A stretch of DNA of 64,000 nucleotides from Zestomonas insulae (GCF_016901015.1 NZ_JAFEUP010000001.1:1-64000); one strand, 5' to 3'; shown: positions 37,277-46,374, counted from the stretch's first letter. The notes: a model not told the origin generated them from the sequence alone. A program made the numbers and translations.

Positions 37277-38410
37277 TCAGAAGAAGGTCACCGAGGACTG
37301 CTGCACGCCCGACGAACTCTGGCCGGAGTGCACCCGCTGCTGCTCCAGGGTGGTGTAGCTGGCCTCGAGCACCTGCAGCCATTCGCGGCTGGATGGCACG
37401 CTGCCCTGCCCCAGGCTGGCCTGCAGGCGCTGCATGTCGGCGGTGACGTGGGAGATGATCTGGCTGACGCGGTCCTGGAACTGCAGGTCGACCAGCACCG
37501 CGTTGATCGAGTGTTCGACCTCACGGCTGTTGCCCTGCAGCAGTTCCAGGCGCTGCTCGAGCTGGGCCACGCCGCTGGCCAGATCGCCCAGCACGTTGCC
37601 GACGATCTGCTCGGCCTCGCTCAGCTTGCTCTGGTTGAGGGTGTCCATCTGCTCGGCGCGGGTCACCATCGACTCCATCGAGCGACCCATGACCTGCACC
37701 TTCTCGGTGATCTTGGCGCCGGTGCCGCCCGACATGGTCGACAGCTTGCGCACCTCGTCGGCCACCACCGAGAAGCCGCGCCCGGATTCACCGGCACGGG
37801 CCGCTTCGATGGCTGCGTTGAGCGCCAGCAGGTTGGTCTGCGCGGCGATCTTCGCCACGTCTTCGGCCATGCCGTGCAATTCGGTGACGAAGCCGCTCAG
37901 CTCGCGGATTTCGTTAAGGAAGCATTCGCGCTCGGTGCGCGTGTCATCGAGCATCTTCACCGCGCGCGGCAGCTCGACCTGCGCGGTGCGCAGCACTTCG
38001 AAGGTGCCCATGCCGCCCTGCGCGGCGCCCAGGTCGAGGACCTCGCGCATCTGCTGGCTCATGCCGAGGAATTTCTCGGTCAGGCCATTGGTGGCATCGC
38101 CGGTTTGCCCGTTGACCAGTTCGATGTGCCGGCCCCACAGGGGCAGTACCGCCTCAAGCAGGCCACGCAGCGCGTGCTGATCGGCCTGCAGCTGCGCCAA
38201 CTGCGTTTCGTCGTCGAAACTGCGGCTCGGCTGCTCCGCGCCGCGTAGCTGACTGACGAACAGTCCCAGCCAGACCAACAGCACCGCAGCGGCCAGCACG
38301 CCCTGCCACCAGACGGCGGCCAGCGCGATACACAGCACGGGGATCAACAGCAGACCGGTGAGCAACCAGCCGCGGGGAACCTGGGGCACCAGGTGCGAAC
38401 TACCATCCAT
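37277..38410 (-). CDS. Methyl-accepting protein lacking a sensory domain
   Basis: This 377-residue receptor-like protein has two hydrophobic helices close together at residues 13-50 ([20 protein letters not shown] and a second), and no room for a periplasmic ligand domain. The cytoplasmic part carries [20 protein letters not shown] and [13 protein letters not shown], the receptor hairpin. It is the first gene of the chemotaxis operon. It may detect internal signals through a partner. It is preceded by a sigma-28-type promoter. Confidence 0.9.
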   Translation of the reverse strand: MDGSSHLVPQVPRGWLLTGLLLIPVLCIALAAVWWQGVLAAAVLLVWLGLFVSQLRGAEQPSRSFDDETQLAQLQADQHALRGLLEAVLPLWGRHIELVNGQTGDATNGLTEKFLGMSQQMREVLDLGAAQGGMGTFEVLRTAQVELPRAVKMLDDTRTERECFLNEIRELSGFVTELHGMAEDVAKIAAQTNLLALNAAIEAARAGESGRGFSVVADEVRKLSTMSGGTGAKITEKVQVMGRSMESMVTRAEQMDTLNQSKLSEAEQIVGNVLGDLASGVAQLEQRLELLQGNSREVEHSINAVLVDLQFQDRVSQIISHVTADMQRLQASLGQGSVPSSREWLQVLEASYTTLEQQRVHSGQSSSGVQQSSVTFF

Positions 38411-38536
38411 AAGCGTCTCTCCGTACTACGTGGAGCAAGGCAAACCACTTGATTCTGCAGGCGGATGCGTCGCGCTCCGCCGCCCGGACACGGCTCCACG
38501 CCACGCGCGAGGCGTGCGAGGAATCCGTCACAAAAT

Positions 38537-38564
38537 GTATCGACCAGGGAGCTGTGGACTTGAG
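38537..38564 (-). promoter_or_regulatory. Sigma-28-type promoter of the chemotaxis operon
   Basis: Minus strand: CTCAAGTC (38564-38557), 12 bases, GTCGATAC (38544-38537). TCAAG and GTCGATA closely fit the FliA consensus (TCAAG... GCCGATAA), with a spacing one base shorter than the motif before the flagellar genes. Predicted start near 38530, about 120 bases before the first gene. Confidence 0.6.
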
Positions 38565-38674
38565 CGCTGCGAGTAGCAGCCTTTTGCCATCATAGCCAAG
38601 GATTGGCGCCGCACCAATCCGGAAAATTCGCCGAGCAAGCAGGTAGTTTTACCTAGCCCACTGAAGCAAAGGAC

Positions 38675-39316
38675 TCAGTCGTCCAGGCCAATGATTCCGC
38701 GGCGCAGGGCATAACGCACCAAGCCGGGCAGGTCGCGGACGTTCAGGCGATCCATGAGCTGCGCGCGGTGAGTGTCGACGGTCTTGACGCTGAGCTCGAG
38801 GAGCTGGGCGATCTCCTTGTTGCTCTTGCCCTTGGCCAGCCAGTACAGCACTTCGCGCTGGCGCGCCGACAGCTCGTCGGCCGGCGCGGCCTGCGTCTGG
38901 GCGCTGGCGGCCTCGACCACCTGACTGGCGACCCGCGGGCTCAGGTAGCAGTGCCCGTCGAGCACCGCCTGCAGGGCGAGGGACAGCTCGACCACCGCGG
39001 CATCCTTGAGCAGGTAGCCGGAGGCGCCCTTCTGCATCGCTTGCAGCACGTAGTCGCGGGTATCGTGCATCGACAGGAGGATCACCGGCAGCCTGGGCCA
39101 ACGCGCGCGTACCAGGGTCAACGCCTCGAGCCCGGAACAGCGGCGCATGGTCAGATCGAGCAGCAGCACGTCGGGAGTATGCCGTTCAAGCAGGTCGACG
39201 ACCTGATCGCCGTCATTGCCTTCCGCCACCACTTGATAACCCGCGTCCATCAGTAACGAACGAATCCCGGCTCTGACCAGCTCGTGATCGTCCACCAACA
39301 CAACCCTTCCGGGCAT
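38675..39316 (-). CDS. NarL/FixJ-type response regulator
   Basis: This 213-residue protein has an N-terminal receiver (acidic pair in VLVDDHE, Asp54 in LLLDLTMRR) and a C-terminal LuxR-type helix-turn-helix (LSARQREVLYWLAKGKSNKEIA ... VKTVDTHRAQLMDRLN). ATG at 39316 has GAGGA eight bases upstream; earlier in-frame starts at 39334 and 39343 have poorer sites. No sensor kinase is beside it. Its position between the flagellar and chemotaxis gene sets makes it a candidate regulator of one of them. Confidence 0.9.
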   Translation of the reverse strand: MPGRVVLVDDHELVRAGIRSLLMDAGYQVVAEGNDGDQVVDLLERHTPDVLLLDLTMRRCSGLEALTLVRARWPRLPVILLSMHDTRDYVLQAMQKGASGYLLKDAAVVELSLALQAVLDGHCYLSPRVASQVVEAASAQTQAAPADELSARQREVLYWLAKGKSNKEIAQLLELSVKTVDTHRAQLMDRLNVRDLPGLVRYALRRGIIGLDD

Positions 39317-39516
39317 CTTCGACGTCCTCAACATTGCCACCACAACCCGGCCACGCAGCGCCCGGCCTTCGTTCGGTCGCGCATGCTGCTTGAAGGCAAG
39401 TTGTCTGACAACACGTTTTTCGGGGGGGGCGTAGAAACGGCCGAACTGCCCTCAGCAAGGAGGACCTTTCCTGCCGCCGAAGCGGCGTGTGACGTGGCCT
39501 TGAGGCGAAGATGGGT

Positions 39517-39861
39517 CTAGTTGGTCAGACCGGGCGGGGTGTCGGTCAGGCTGTCCGCCAGACCTTCCAGTTCGGCGCGGGCGACGGCGCGCTGGTCGAG
39601 CTTGATGCGCGCGGCTTCCGGCAGGTCGGTGAAGCTGATCACGCCGCGCTCGACCAGCAGGTTCACGACGTCTTCGAGCACGCGCACCATTTCCAGATCG
39701 GACTGCTGGAGCAGGTCGAGCTTGCTGTTGACTTCCAGCCTGGCATTGATCCACGCATCGAGCTCTTCGCTCTGCACCGCCAGCGTGTCGTTCATGCCGT
39801 CGAAAGGTTCTTTTTCCACCCTCAACAACCTACCCTGCCCATCGCGCTGTACATAAACCAT
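39517..39861 (-). CDS. Small conserved protein (so-called tryptophan synthase beta-like)
   Basis: This 114-residue soluble protein starts MVYVQRDGQGRLLRVEKEPF. It contains QQSDLEMVRVLEDVVNLLVE and ITFTDLPEA-like text (ISFTDLPEAARIKL). I recall this as a short family found in Pseudomonas and relatives that databases label tryptophan synthase subunit beta, although it has no PLP-enzyme features and is far too short for TrpB. The real function is unknown. It sits between the NarL regulator and the flagellar genes. Confidence 0.72.
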   Translation of the reverse strand: MVYVQRDGQGRLLRVEKEPFDGMNDTLAVQSEELDAWINARLEVNSKLDLLQQSDLEMVRVLEDVVNLLVERGVISFTDLPEAARIKLDQRAVARAELEGLADSLTDTPPGLTN

Positions 39862-39980
39862 GTGTTCTCGCCTTTCAGTCAATGCTGGTGTACTGAGCGG
39901 GTGGTCCCTGCCAGCAGCAAGTCCGGTGCTGTCCGAACGCACCAAACACGTGCAGCTTTAAGGCATCAGGCGAGGTTTCG

Positions 39981-41021
39981 TCAAGAAAGCAGACTCACAA
40001 CCGCGAATCGACTGATGTTCGCCTGGGCGACCACCGTCTGGGTCACCGCGGCGTAGCTGGAACCGCTGTCGCGCATCAGATTGAACACTGAGCTGGCGTA
40101 CTCCGCCGCCCATTGCTGCTCGTTCTGCTCGGCCTGGCGAGCCAGGAACTCGCGGATTTCCTCTTGCCGATGGCCCAGTTGCTCGCGCAGCGACGCGATC
40201 TTGTCCAACGCGTTGATCACGTTGTCGAGCATCCGCCGCAGTTCGCGCTGGTTGTCCACCTGCGCCTCGGCCGGCAGTTTGACCAGCTGCTCCTCGTCGC
40301 TCTGCACCCGGGTTGCCTGGCCGTGCGGGAACAGCTTGCCCTCGCCCTGCACCGCCAACTGACCCTTGAGCTGCTGCCAGTCGCTCTCCCGCGCGGAGAA
40401 CTTCAGCGTGCCGCCCTGCTCCAGTTCGGCACGGATGCCGGCCTGTCCGAGACTCGCGTTGAAGCGGCGCAGGATCTGCTGCTCGCTCATCTGTTCGTCG
40501 AGCACCACCGCCGCTGGCTCGGCCAGCTTGCGACCGCCGCTGAACAGCAGGGTTTCCTTGCCGGCGCGCTGCACGTCGCTGATCGACTCCAGGCCCTGCA
40601 GGGTGAAGCGCGCTCGCACCGGCTCGTGCAGGCGCAGCTTGAGCGTGGCGTCGAGCGAATTGCCGGAGCGTTCGGCGCGCTCGGCGAGCATCTGGTTGGC
40701 GTCCTTGATCTGCTGCTTGAGCCCTTGCCGATCGACGCCCTGGGCGCTGCTCAGCTCGCGGCCGAGGCTCAGCTTGAGCTGCCCGAGGCGGTCAGCCAGT
40801 TCGCCGAGGTAGCTTTCGGCGGACTGCATGGAGCTCAGCTGCTGGTTCAGCTGGATATTGAAGCTGGCGCTCTTGCCGGCGCTGCGTTCGCTCGGTGCGG
40901 CCTGCGGCACCGGGGCACGCGCAGCCTTGCGAGTGCGCGCGACCTGGGTGTCGTTCTGCGTCTGCCGGCGCTCCTGCGGTTCGATCGCACTGACTGCCGG
41001 GAACTGATTGTCGACCTTCAT
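39981..41021 (-). CDS. LafW-like protein, putative hook-associated
   Basis: This 346-residue protein directly follows flgL (12-base gap), the position of lafW in lateral/Flag-2 loci. It has no signal peptide or membrane segment. The N-terminal 60 residues are polar and probably disordered; residues 60-110 (SAESYLGELADRLGQLKLSL, then QQIKDANQMLAERAERS) look coiled-coil. The C-terminal 90 residues are again helical and rich in Gln/Glu. That profile suits an exported axial protein or its chaperone. I cannot see a family motif, so the lafW label rests on synteny. Confidence 0.6.
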   Translation of the reverse strand: MKVDNQFPAVSAIEPQERRQTQNDTQVARTRKAARAPVPQAAPSERSAGKSASFNIQLNQQLSSMQSAESYLGELADRLGQLKLSLGRELSSAQGVDRQGLKQQIKDANQMLAERAERSGNSLDATLKLRLHEPVRARFTLQGLESISDVQRAGKETLLFSGGRKLAEPAAVVLDEQMSEQQILRRFNASLGQAGIRAELEQGGTLKFSARESDWQQLKGQLAVQGEGKLFPHGQATRVQSDEEQLVKLPAEAQVDNQRELRRMLDNVINALDKIASLREQLGHRQEEIREFLARQAEQNEQQWAAEYASSVFNLMRDSGSSYAAVTQTVVAQANISRFAVVSLLS

Positions 41022-41033
41022 GAACGCGGCTCC

Positions 41034-41948
41034 TTACAGCAGGCTGAACAGCGACAGGTCGTTGATCTTCAGGTAGGTCTTCTGCGTCGCCTGCAAAGCC
41101 AGCTGATAGTTGTTCAGATCGATGGTCGCGCCGGCGTAATCCAGCTGCGAAAGCTCGCCGGAAATCTTCTGGTTGACCAGCGACACCTCGTCGTTGCTGT
41201 TGGTCAGCAGGGTCAGGGTGTTCTGCCGGCCGCCGAGTTCGGTGATCGCGCCGAGCACGCCACCGTGGCTGGCGTCGAGGCTGTCGAGGGTATCGACGAT
41301 CTGCTGGCGCACCGCCGGATCGCCGACGTTCAGCGCCGGGTCCTTGAGGGTGGCGACCAGGCCGTGCAGGCGGTTGAGCATGTCGACGCCAGGGCCGAAC
41401 ACCTCGGACACGGTGACGTTCTCGTCGACCAGCACACCGTTGGCCACCGCTGCCTGACGATGCTTGTCGTTGCCGGTCGCCGTGTAAGTGCCACTGACGC
41501 CGTCGTAGGTCAGCGCCGGCGTGTCGCTGAGGGTGCCGGAGAACAGGTAGCGGCCTTCCTCGTCGCGCACGTTGGCGAAGCTGAGGATGGTCTTCTCGAT
41601 GTTTTCCAGCTCGCCGGCCATCGCCGAAAGGTCTTCGCTGGCGTTGGTGCCGTTGGCCGCCCACAGCAGCAGGTCGCGCACGTTGAGCATCGAGTCGGAC
41701 ATCGACTGCAGGTTGGCTTCCTGGGTCGACAGGCTGCTGGAGACGTTGGCGATGTTGCTGCGGTACTGGGTCAGGCTGGCTTCTTCGCGCTGCACGCGCA
41801 GCACCCGCACGCTGGCGATCGGGTCGTCGGAGGGCAGCATCATGCGCTGCCCGGTGGCCATCTGCTGCATCAACTTGCCCAGCTCCGCCGAGTTGCTGTT
41901 CATCGAGTTGTGCATCATGGCGGTGATCTGTGCGTTGGTAATCCGCAT
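41034..41948 (-). CDS. flgL: Flagellar hook-filament junction protein FlgL
   Basis: This 304-residue flagellin-like protein (HAP3) joins hook and filament. It starts MRITNAQITAMMHNSMNSNS and has the N-terminal helix with LMQQMATGQRMMLPSDDPIASVRVL, plus a C-terminal helix with SGELSQLDYAGATIDLNNYQLALQA-type sequence ending near NDLSLF. It follows flgK across a 192-base gap that holds a large repeat element. Confidence 0.95.
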   Translation of the reverse strand: MRITNAQITAMMHNSMNSNSAELGKLMQQMATGQRMMLPSDDPIASVRVLRVQREEASLTQYRSNIANVSSSLSTQEANLQSMSDSMLNVRDLLLWAANGTNASEDLSAMAGELENIEKTILSFANVRDEEGRYLFSGTLSDTPALTYDGVSGTYTATGNDKHRQAAVANGVLVDENVTVSEVFGPGVDMLNRLHGLVATLKDPALNVGDPAVRQQIVDTLDSLDASHGGVLGAITELGGRQNTLTLLTNSNDEVSLVNQKISGELSQLDYAGATIDLNNYQLALQATQKTYLKINDLSLFSLL

Positions 41949-41976
41949 GCTAGTCCGTCCCCGTTAATTCGCTGTT

Positions 41977-42120
41977 AGAGCCTGTTCAACGCCTGCTGTG
42001 CGTCGGCCATTCCGCGTTGAAATCGAGCTCAGAATGCTCATTTACAGCCGTAAACTGCGCTTCTTCGCTCGACTTCGCCTTGCCTGGCTCTAGCTCGCAA
42101 GACTTTGAACTGCCTCTTGG
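41977..42120. repeat. Large hairpin repeat element between flgK and flgL
   Basis: The segment is bounded by GTTCAA (41984-41989) and TTGAAC (42105-42110) in inverted orientation. Inside are nested complementary arms: GAAATCGAGC at 42019-42028 against GCTCGACTTC at 42067-42076, around the core TTTACAGCCGTAAA (42041-42054). It resembles a dispersed element of Pseudomonas and other gammaproteobacteria whose centre reads AATGCTCATTTAC. It interrupts an otherwise compact operon. Confidence 0.65.
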
Positions 42121-42140
42121 CGCTGGCCGTGCCGGTCCGC

Positions 42141-43508
42141 TCAGAAGGCGGCCAGCATCTCGTCGAACATCTGGTTAGCTGTGCTGATGACTTTCATGTT
42201 GGCCTGGTAGGCCTGCTGGTAGGTCATCAGGTTGACCGCCTCCTCGTCCAGGCTCACCGCGCTGACGCTGTCGCGCTGCGCCTGGGCCTGGTTGGTGACG
42301 GTGGTGGCGGTCTTCAGGTCGGCCTGGTTCTGCCGGCTGGTGCTGGCGACCTGGCCGAGCAGGCCGGCGTAGGCGTCGTTGACCGTAGTCTGGCTGCCGC
42401 CGACGGTGATGCTCTGGCCCTTCAGGTCGAGCAGGTCGAGCAGCACCTCGTTGTTGCCGGTCTCCCCGGCCACCGAGGAAAAGCCCAGATCCTCGGGCTT
42501 GAGCGCATTCACCGCGAGCATGCCGGTGGTGCTGCTGGCGGTGTAGGTGAACAGCGGCTGGCCCGGATTGCCGGCCAGGTCGAAGCCGGTTACCAGCACG
42601 TCGTTGACCATCTGCGCGAACTGCTCGGCCATCTCGTGCAAGGCGCCCTGTGCCGGGCGCAGCGAGTTGTACTCGCTGTCATAAAGGCCGCCCAGCGAAC
42701 CGCCGAAGCCGTCCTGCTTGAGCGGAAAACTGGTACCGGCGAAGGTCAGCGACAGCACCTGCTCGCCATTGGCATCCACCGCCAGCTGCAATTGACCGGC
42801 CGACGGACCGGCCACCAGCGGCTGCCCGTTGGCCAGCGCGACGCTCACCGAGCCGTCCGGCACTTCGTTGATGCGCAGCGCGGCGTACTGGCTGAGCTGG
42901 GCGATCAGGCTCTCGCGGTGGTCGCGCAGCGCGGTGCTGTCGCCCTTGACCGACTCGGTTTCGGTGATCTGCCGGTTCAACTCGGCGATGTTGGCCGACA
43001 AGCCGTTGATCTCGGCGACCATCGCACCGCGCTGCTCGTGCAGCGCATCGAGCTGCGCCTGGATGTTGCCGTTGAGGCCGTTGAAACGCTGGCTGAGGTT
43101 GCGCGCTTCGCTGACAATCTGCTGGCGCAACGCGACCGAGCCCGGCGTGGCGCTGGCTTCGCTGACCGCGGCGAAGAAGCGATCGAGACCGACGCTGATG
43201 CTCGAGCCGTCGCCGGACATCAGCCCTTCCAGGGCGGTCAGGTACTGCTGCGAGCTGGAGTAGTAGTTCTGCTCGGTACTGGCGCGCCACAGCTGCTGAT
43301 TCTGGAACTCGTTGGACAGCCGCCGGATGCTGGTTACCTGCACCCCGCCGCCGGCGCTCAACGCACCGGTGCCGGCCAGCGACGTCGTCACCGTGTTCAG
43401 CCGGCTGAAGCCCGGCGTGTTGACGTTGGCGATGTTCTGCCCGGTGGTGGACAGCGCGATCTGGGCGGCATGTACGCCGCTGTAGCCGATCTGGCTGAGG
43501 ATGCTCAC
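42141..43508 (-). CDS. flgK: Flagellar hook-associated protein FlgK
   Basis: This 455-residue HAP1 starts MSILSQIGYSGVHAAQIALSTTGQNIANVNTPGFSR, the typical rod/hook N-terminal motif. It ends VNLMTYQQAYQANMKVISTANQMFDEML. It is shorter than polar FlgK of Pseudomonas (about 680), as expected for lateral-type systems with reduced surface domains. The start overlaps the flgJ stop by four bases, and a sigma-28-type promoter lies inside the 3' end of flgJ. Confidence 0.95.
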   Translation of the reverse strand: MSILSQIGYSGVHAAQIALSTTGQNIANVNTPGFSRLNTVTTSLAGTGALSAGGGVQVTSIRRLSNEFQNQQLWRASTEQNYYSSSQQYLTALEGLMSGDGSSISVGLDRFFAAVSEASATPGSVALRQQIVSEARNLSQRFNGLNGNIQAQLDALHEQRGAMVAEINGLSANIAELNRQITETESVKGDSTALRDHRESLIAQLSQYAALRINEVPDGSVSVALANGQPLVAGPSAGQLQLAVDANGEQVLSLTFAGTSFPLKQDGFGGSLGGLYDSEYNSLRPAQGALHEMAEQFAQMVNDVLVTGFDLAGNPGQPLFTYTASSTTGMLAVNALKPEDLGFSSVAGETGNNEVLLDLLDLKGQSITVGGSQTTVNDAYAGLLGQVASTSRQNQADLKTATTVTNQAQAQRDSVSAVSLDEEAVNLMTYQQAYQANMKVISTANQMFDEMLAAF

Positions 43509-44584
43509 GAAACCGTCTCCTTGCGCTCAATCCGGATCGGCTGGGCAAACGCCGCCGAACGGGACTGATGGGTGCCGCCAAGCGCGGCCATGGGTGTTCT
43601 CTCTTGCAAGGCGACCGTCGCGGCCGGCGACTTAAATGGCACATCGCCAACAGTCGCGCGACTGGCGCTCAGCGCGGCGGCCTCGACCTTCGGCGCCGCT
43701 TCGAGCGGCTGCGCCGCCGGCGCACTGGCCTGCGGCAGCGCGCGGAGAATGCGCCGGGTGTAGTCGCGCGTTTCCTGGAATGGAATGCGCTCGATCCACT
43801 CGCCGACGCCGACCTGGCCGCTGCGCGGGTCGCCGTTCTGCTGCAGCCATTCGTCGACCCGCGCCGGACCAGCGTTGTAGGCGGCCAGGGCGAGCGCCGG
43901 GTGCTGGTCGTAGCGATCCAGCATCTTGCCCAGGTAGGCGGTGCCGAGGCGCTTGTTGTAGGCGGCGTCAGTGGTCAGGCGCGCCTCGTCGTAGGCGATA
44001 CCGAGATCGGCGGCGACTTCCCGCGCGGTGTCCGGCATCAGCTGCATCAGGCCGCGCGCGCCCTTGGCCGAAACCACGTCGAACCGGCCACTGGACTCCT
44101 GCTGGATCACGCTGTCGACCAGCGCCTGGAAATTCGCGCTGCCGCGCTGCCAGACCTCGCCAAGGCGATCGACGCCGCGCTGCCAGGCGCTGACCAGCGG
44201 ACTCAGCACGCTCATCGACGGACGCTGCGGCAGCTCCGCCTCGCGCGCGCCGGCGCTGGCGCGCTCCAGCTCGTCGGGCTGCGCACCGCCACCACCGAGC
44301 TGCTTGACCAGTAGGTCGGCGATGCCGGTCTGCTTCTTGCCGGCCAGGTTCTCGGCGAGCACTTCGTCGTAGAAGTCGCGCATGGTGTCCGACTCGCGGC
44401 TGCGCAGCGGGCTACCGGCGCCCAGCACGTCACTGGCCTTGCGCATCTGCTTGAGGATCTGCTGCAGGAACAGCGCCTCGAACTGTTCGGCGGCGACTTC
44501 CAGCTGGCCGCGCTGCGCCGTGGCGGGCGCCTCGCCGGCATTGCGACGGGCATCGAGGTGCTGACTCAGGGACACGATGCTCAT
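43505..44584 (-). CDS. flgJ: FlgJ with a lytic transglycosylase domain
   Basis: This 359-residue protein has an N-terminal rod-cap domain (residues 30-95: AAEQFEALFLQQILKQMRKA, then YDEVLAENLAGKKQTGIADLL) fused to an SLT-type (GH23) domain. Catalytic Glu163 lies in VIQQESSGRF, followed by GLMQLMP and LAAYNAGP. It would cap the growing rod and open the cell wall. Enteric and polar Pseudomonas FlgJ instead carry a glucosaminidase (GH73) domain. Residues after 300 are a low-complexity tail. Overlaps flgI and flgK at its ends. Confidence 0.93.
   Translation of the reverse strand: MSIVSLSQHLDARRNAGEAPATAQRGQLEVAAEQFEALFLQQILKQMRKASDVLGAGSPLRSRESDTMRDFYDEVLAENLAGKKQTGIADLLVKQLGGGGAQPDELERASAGAREAELPQRPSMSVLSPLVSAWQRGVDRLGEVWQRGSANFQALVDSVIQQESSGRFDVVSAKGARGLMQLMPDTAREVAADLGIAYDEARLTTDAAYNKRLGTAYLGKMLDRYDQHPALALAAYNAGPARVDEWLQQNGDPRSGQVGVGEWIERIPFQETRDYTRRILRALPQASAPAAQPLEAAPKVEAAALSASRATVGDVPFKSPAATVALQERTPMAALGGTHQSRSAAFAQPIRIERKETVS
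43608..43636 (-). promoter_or_regulatory. Sigma-28-type promoter for flgK-flgL-lafW, inside flgJ
   Basis: Minus strand: TTTAAGTC (43636-43629), 13 bases, GTCGCCTT (43615-43608). The arrangement is identical to those before the flagellin gene and flgM. It lies in the coding 3' end of flgJ, about 100 bases before flgK, where a late-gene promoter is expected. Confidence 0.65.
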
Positions 44585-45687
44585 CAGATCACGACCAGTT
44601 CTGCGTTCAGGGCACCGGCCTGTTCCAGCGCCTGGAGGATGCTCATCACGTCATCCGGGGTGGCGCCGAGGCTGTTCACGGTGGCGATGATGCTTTCCAG
44701 GCTGGTGCCTTCCGGCCACTTGAACATCGGTTTCTTTTCCTGGCTGACATTCACGTCGGACTGCGGGGTGACCACGGTCTGCCCGCGAGCGAAGGCGTTC
44801 GGCTGGCTGACCTGCGGGTTCTCGCTGATGGTCACGGTCAACGTGCCGTGCGACACCGCTGCCGCCTTGACCCGCACGCCCTGGCCGACCACCACGGTGC
44901 CGGTGCGGCTGTTGAACACCACCTTCGGTCGGCTGCGGCCTTCCTGCACCTCGACCGCTTCGAGCATGGCCATGAAGCTCATGCGCTGGGTGCTGCTGAT
45001 CGGCGCGCGCAGCGCCACCTTGGTGGCATTCAGCGCGGTGGCGGTACCGGAGCCGAAGCGCGCGTTGACCGCATCGACCACCCGGCTGACGGTCTGGAAG
45101 CTCGGCTCGCGGACATTCAGGAAGACTTCCGGTCGCGCGGTGAAATCGCTGGGAATTTCGCGCTCGACGCTCGCGCCGTTGGCGATGCGCCCGGTGTTGG
45201 CGCTGTTGATCGCCACGCTGGAGCCGCTCTGCCCCTGGGCATTGAGGCCGCCGACCACCAGGTTGCCCTGGGCCAGCGCGTAGACCTCGCCGTCCACGCC
45301 GTGCAGCGGGGTCATCAGCAGCAGACCGCCGCGCAGACTCTTGGCGTCGCCCAGCGCCGCCACGGTGACGTCGATGGTCTGCCCCGGCCCGTAGTTCGGC
45401 GGCACGCTGGCGGTGACGCTCACCGCGGCGACGTTCTTCAGCTTCGGATCGATGTTCTCCGGCAGGTTCACGCCGAATTGCTTGATCATGTTGGTGACCG
45501 ACTGGCTGGTGAACTTCACCTGGTTCTTGTCACCGGTACCGTCGAGGCCGACCACCAGGCCGTAGCCGATCAGTTGGTTGCCGCGCACGCCCTCGACGTC
45601 GACCAGGTCCATCAGCGGCACGGCGCGCGACAGCAAAGGCCAGCACAGGCCGGCGGCCAGCAAGGCAATTTTCAGAGACACACGCAT
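44584..45687 (-). CDS. flgI: Flagellar P-ring protein FlgI
   Basis: This 367-residue periplasmic protein has a signal peptide ([22 protein letters not shown]) and the conserved opening [25 protein letters not shown]. It ends in [23 protein letters not shown]. The ATG at 45687 has AGGT six bases upstream; a GTG at 45705 would overlap flgH. The P ring surrounds the rod in the peptidoglycan layer. Confidence 0.96.
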   Translation of the reverse strand: MRVSLKIALLAAGLCWPLLSRAVPLMDLVDVEGVRGNQLIGYGLVVGLDGTGDKNQVKFTSQSVTNMIKQFGVNLPENIDPKLKNVAAVSVTASVPPNYGPGQTIDVTVAALGDAKSLRGGLLLMTPLHGVDGEVYALAQGNLVVGGLNAQGQSGSSVAINSANTGRIANGASVEREIPSDFTARPEVFLNVREPSFQTVSRVVDAVNARFGSGTATALNATKVALRAPISSTQRMSFMAMLEAVEVQEGRSRPKVVFNSRTGTVVVGQGVRVKAAAVSHGTLTVTISENPQVSQPNAFARGQTVVTPQSDVNVSQEKKPMFKWPEGTSLESIIATVNSLGATPDDVMSILQALEQAGALNAELVVI

Positions 45688-45701
45688 GATTGACCTGGCG
45701 C

Positions 45702-46364
45702 TCACATCGGGAAGATCGGGTGGGTGAAGAAGCGCGTCAGCCAGCCGGCCGAGTTGCTGTCGTTGAGCACGCCGCGGCCGGCGTAGGAAATCTGCGCGTT
45801 GGCAATGTTCTGCGACGACACCTGGTTGTTGCGGTTGATGTCATCCATGCGCACCAGCCCGGTGAGGCGGATGAACTCGTCGCCCTGGTTGAGGCGCAGC
45901 GATTTCTCGCCCTTGACCAGCAACGTGCCGTTGGGCAGCACCTTGTGCACGGTGACCGCAATCGAGCCGCGCAGGGTGTTCTGCTGCGAGCTCTTCGCCG
46001 AACCGTCGAAGTCGCGCTCGGCGCTGGCCGAGGTGTTCAGCCGGTCGTATTCCTTGTTGAGGATGGTCGGAATCGGCACTTCGATGCTGCTGCTCTTGCC
46101 GAAGCTGGTGCCGGCGCTCTTGCTCGACTGGGTCGACTCCTGCAGCACGATGGTGAGGATGTCGCCGACCCGCACCGCGCGCTTGTCCTGCACCAGCGAG
46201 CCGCCGTAGCCGCTGCGGAACAGGCCGCCGGAGGTGGTCGGCGGCAGGCTGTAGTCGAGCTCCAGCGGCTGGTACTGGCTGGAATCGTCGTCCGGCAGCA
46301 TCTCGTTGAAGCTCTGGCAGCCGGTGAGCAGCGCCAACAGGGCCAGCAGGATCAGGGTGCGCAT
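45702..46364 (-). CDS. flgH: Flagellar L-ring lipoprotein FlgH
   Basis: This 220-residue lipoprotein has [16 protein letters not shown] as signal and lipobox, placing it in the outer membrane. It contains [22 protein letters not shown] and [24 protein letters not shown], typical of FlgH. Spaced 14 bases before flgI. Confidence 0.95.
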   Translation of the reverse strand: MRTLILLALLALLTGCQSFNEMLPDDDSSQYQPLELDYSLPPTTSGGLFRSGYGGSLVQDKRAVRVGDILTIVLQESTQSSKSAGTSFGKSSSIEVPIPTILNKEYDRLNTSASAERDFDGSAKSSQQNTLRGSIAVTVHKVLPNGTLLVKGEKSLRLNQGDEFIRLTGLVRMDDINRNNQVSSQNIANAQISYAGRGVLNDSNSAGWLTRFFTHPIFPM

Positions 46365-46374
46365 CGGCTCAGCC

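Noticed and set aside
39862..39980. Sigma-28 promoter before the small tryptophan-synthase-like gene
   Set aside because: TTAAAG is present on the minus strand but the -10 position reads TGCGTTCG, a poor match.
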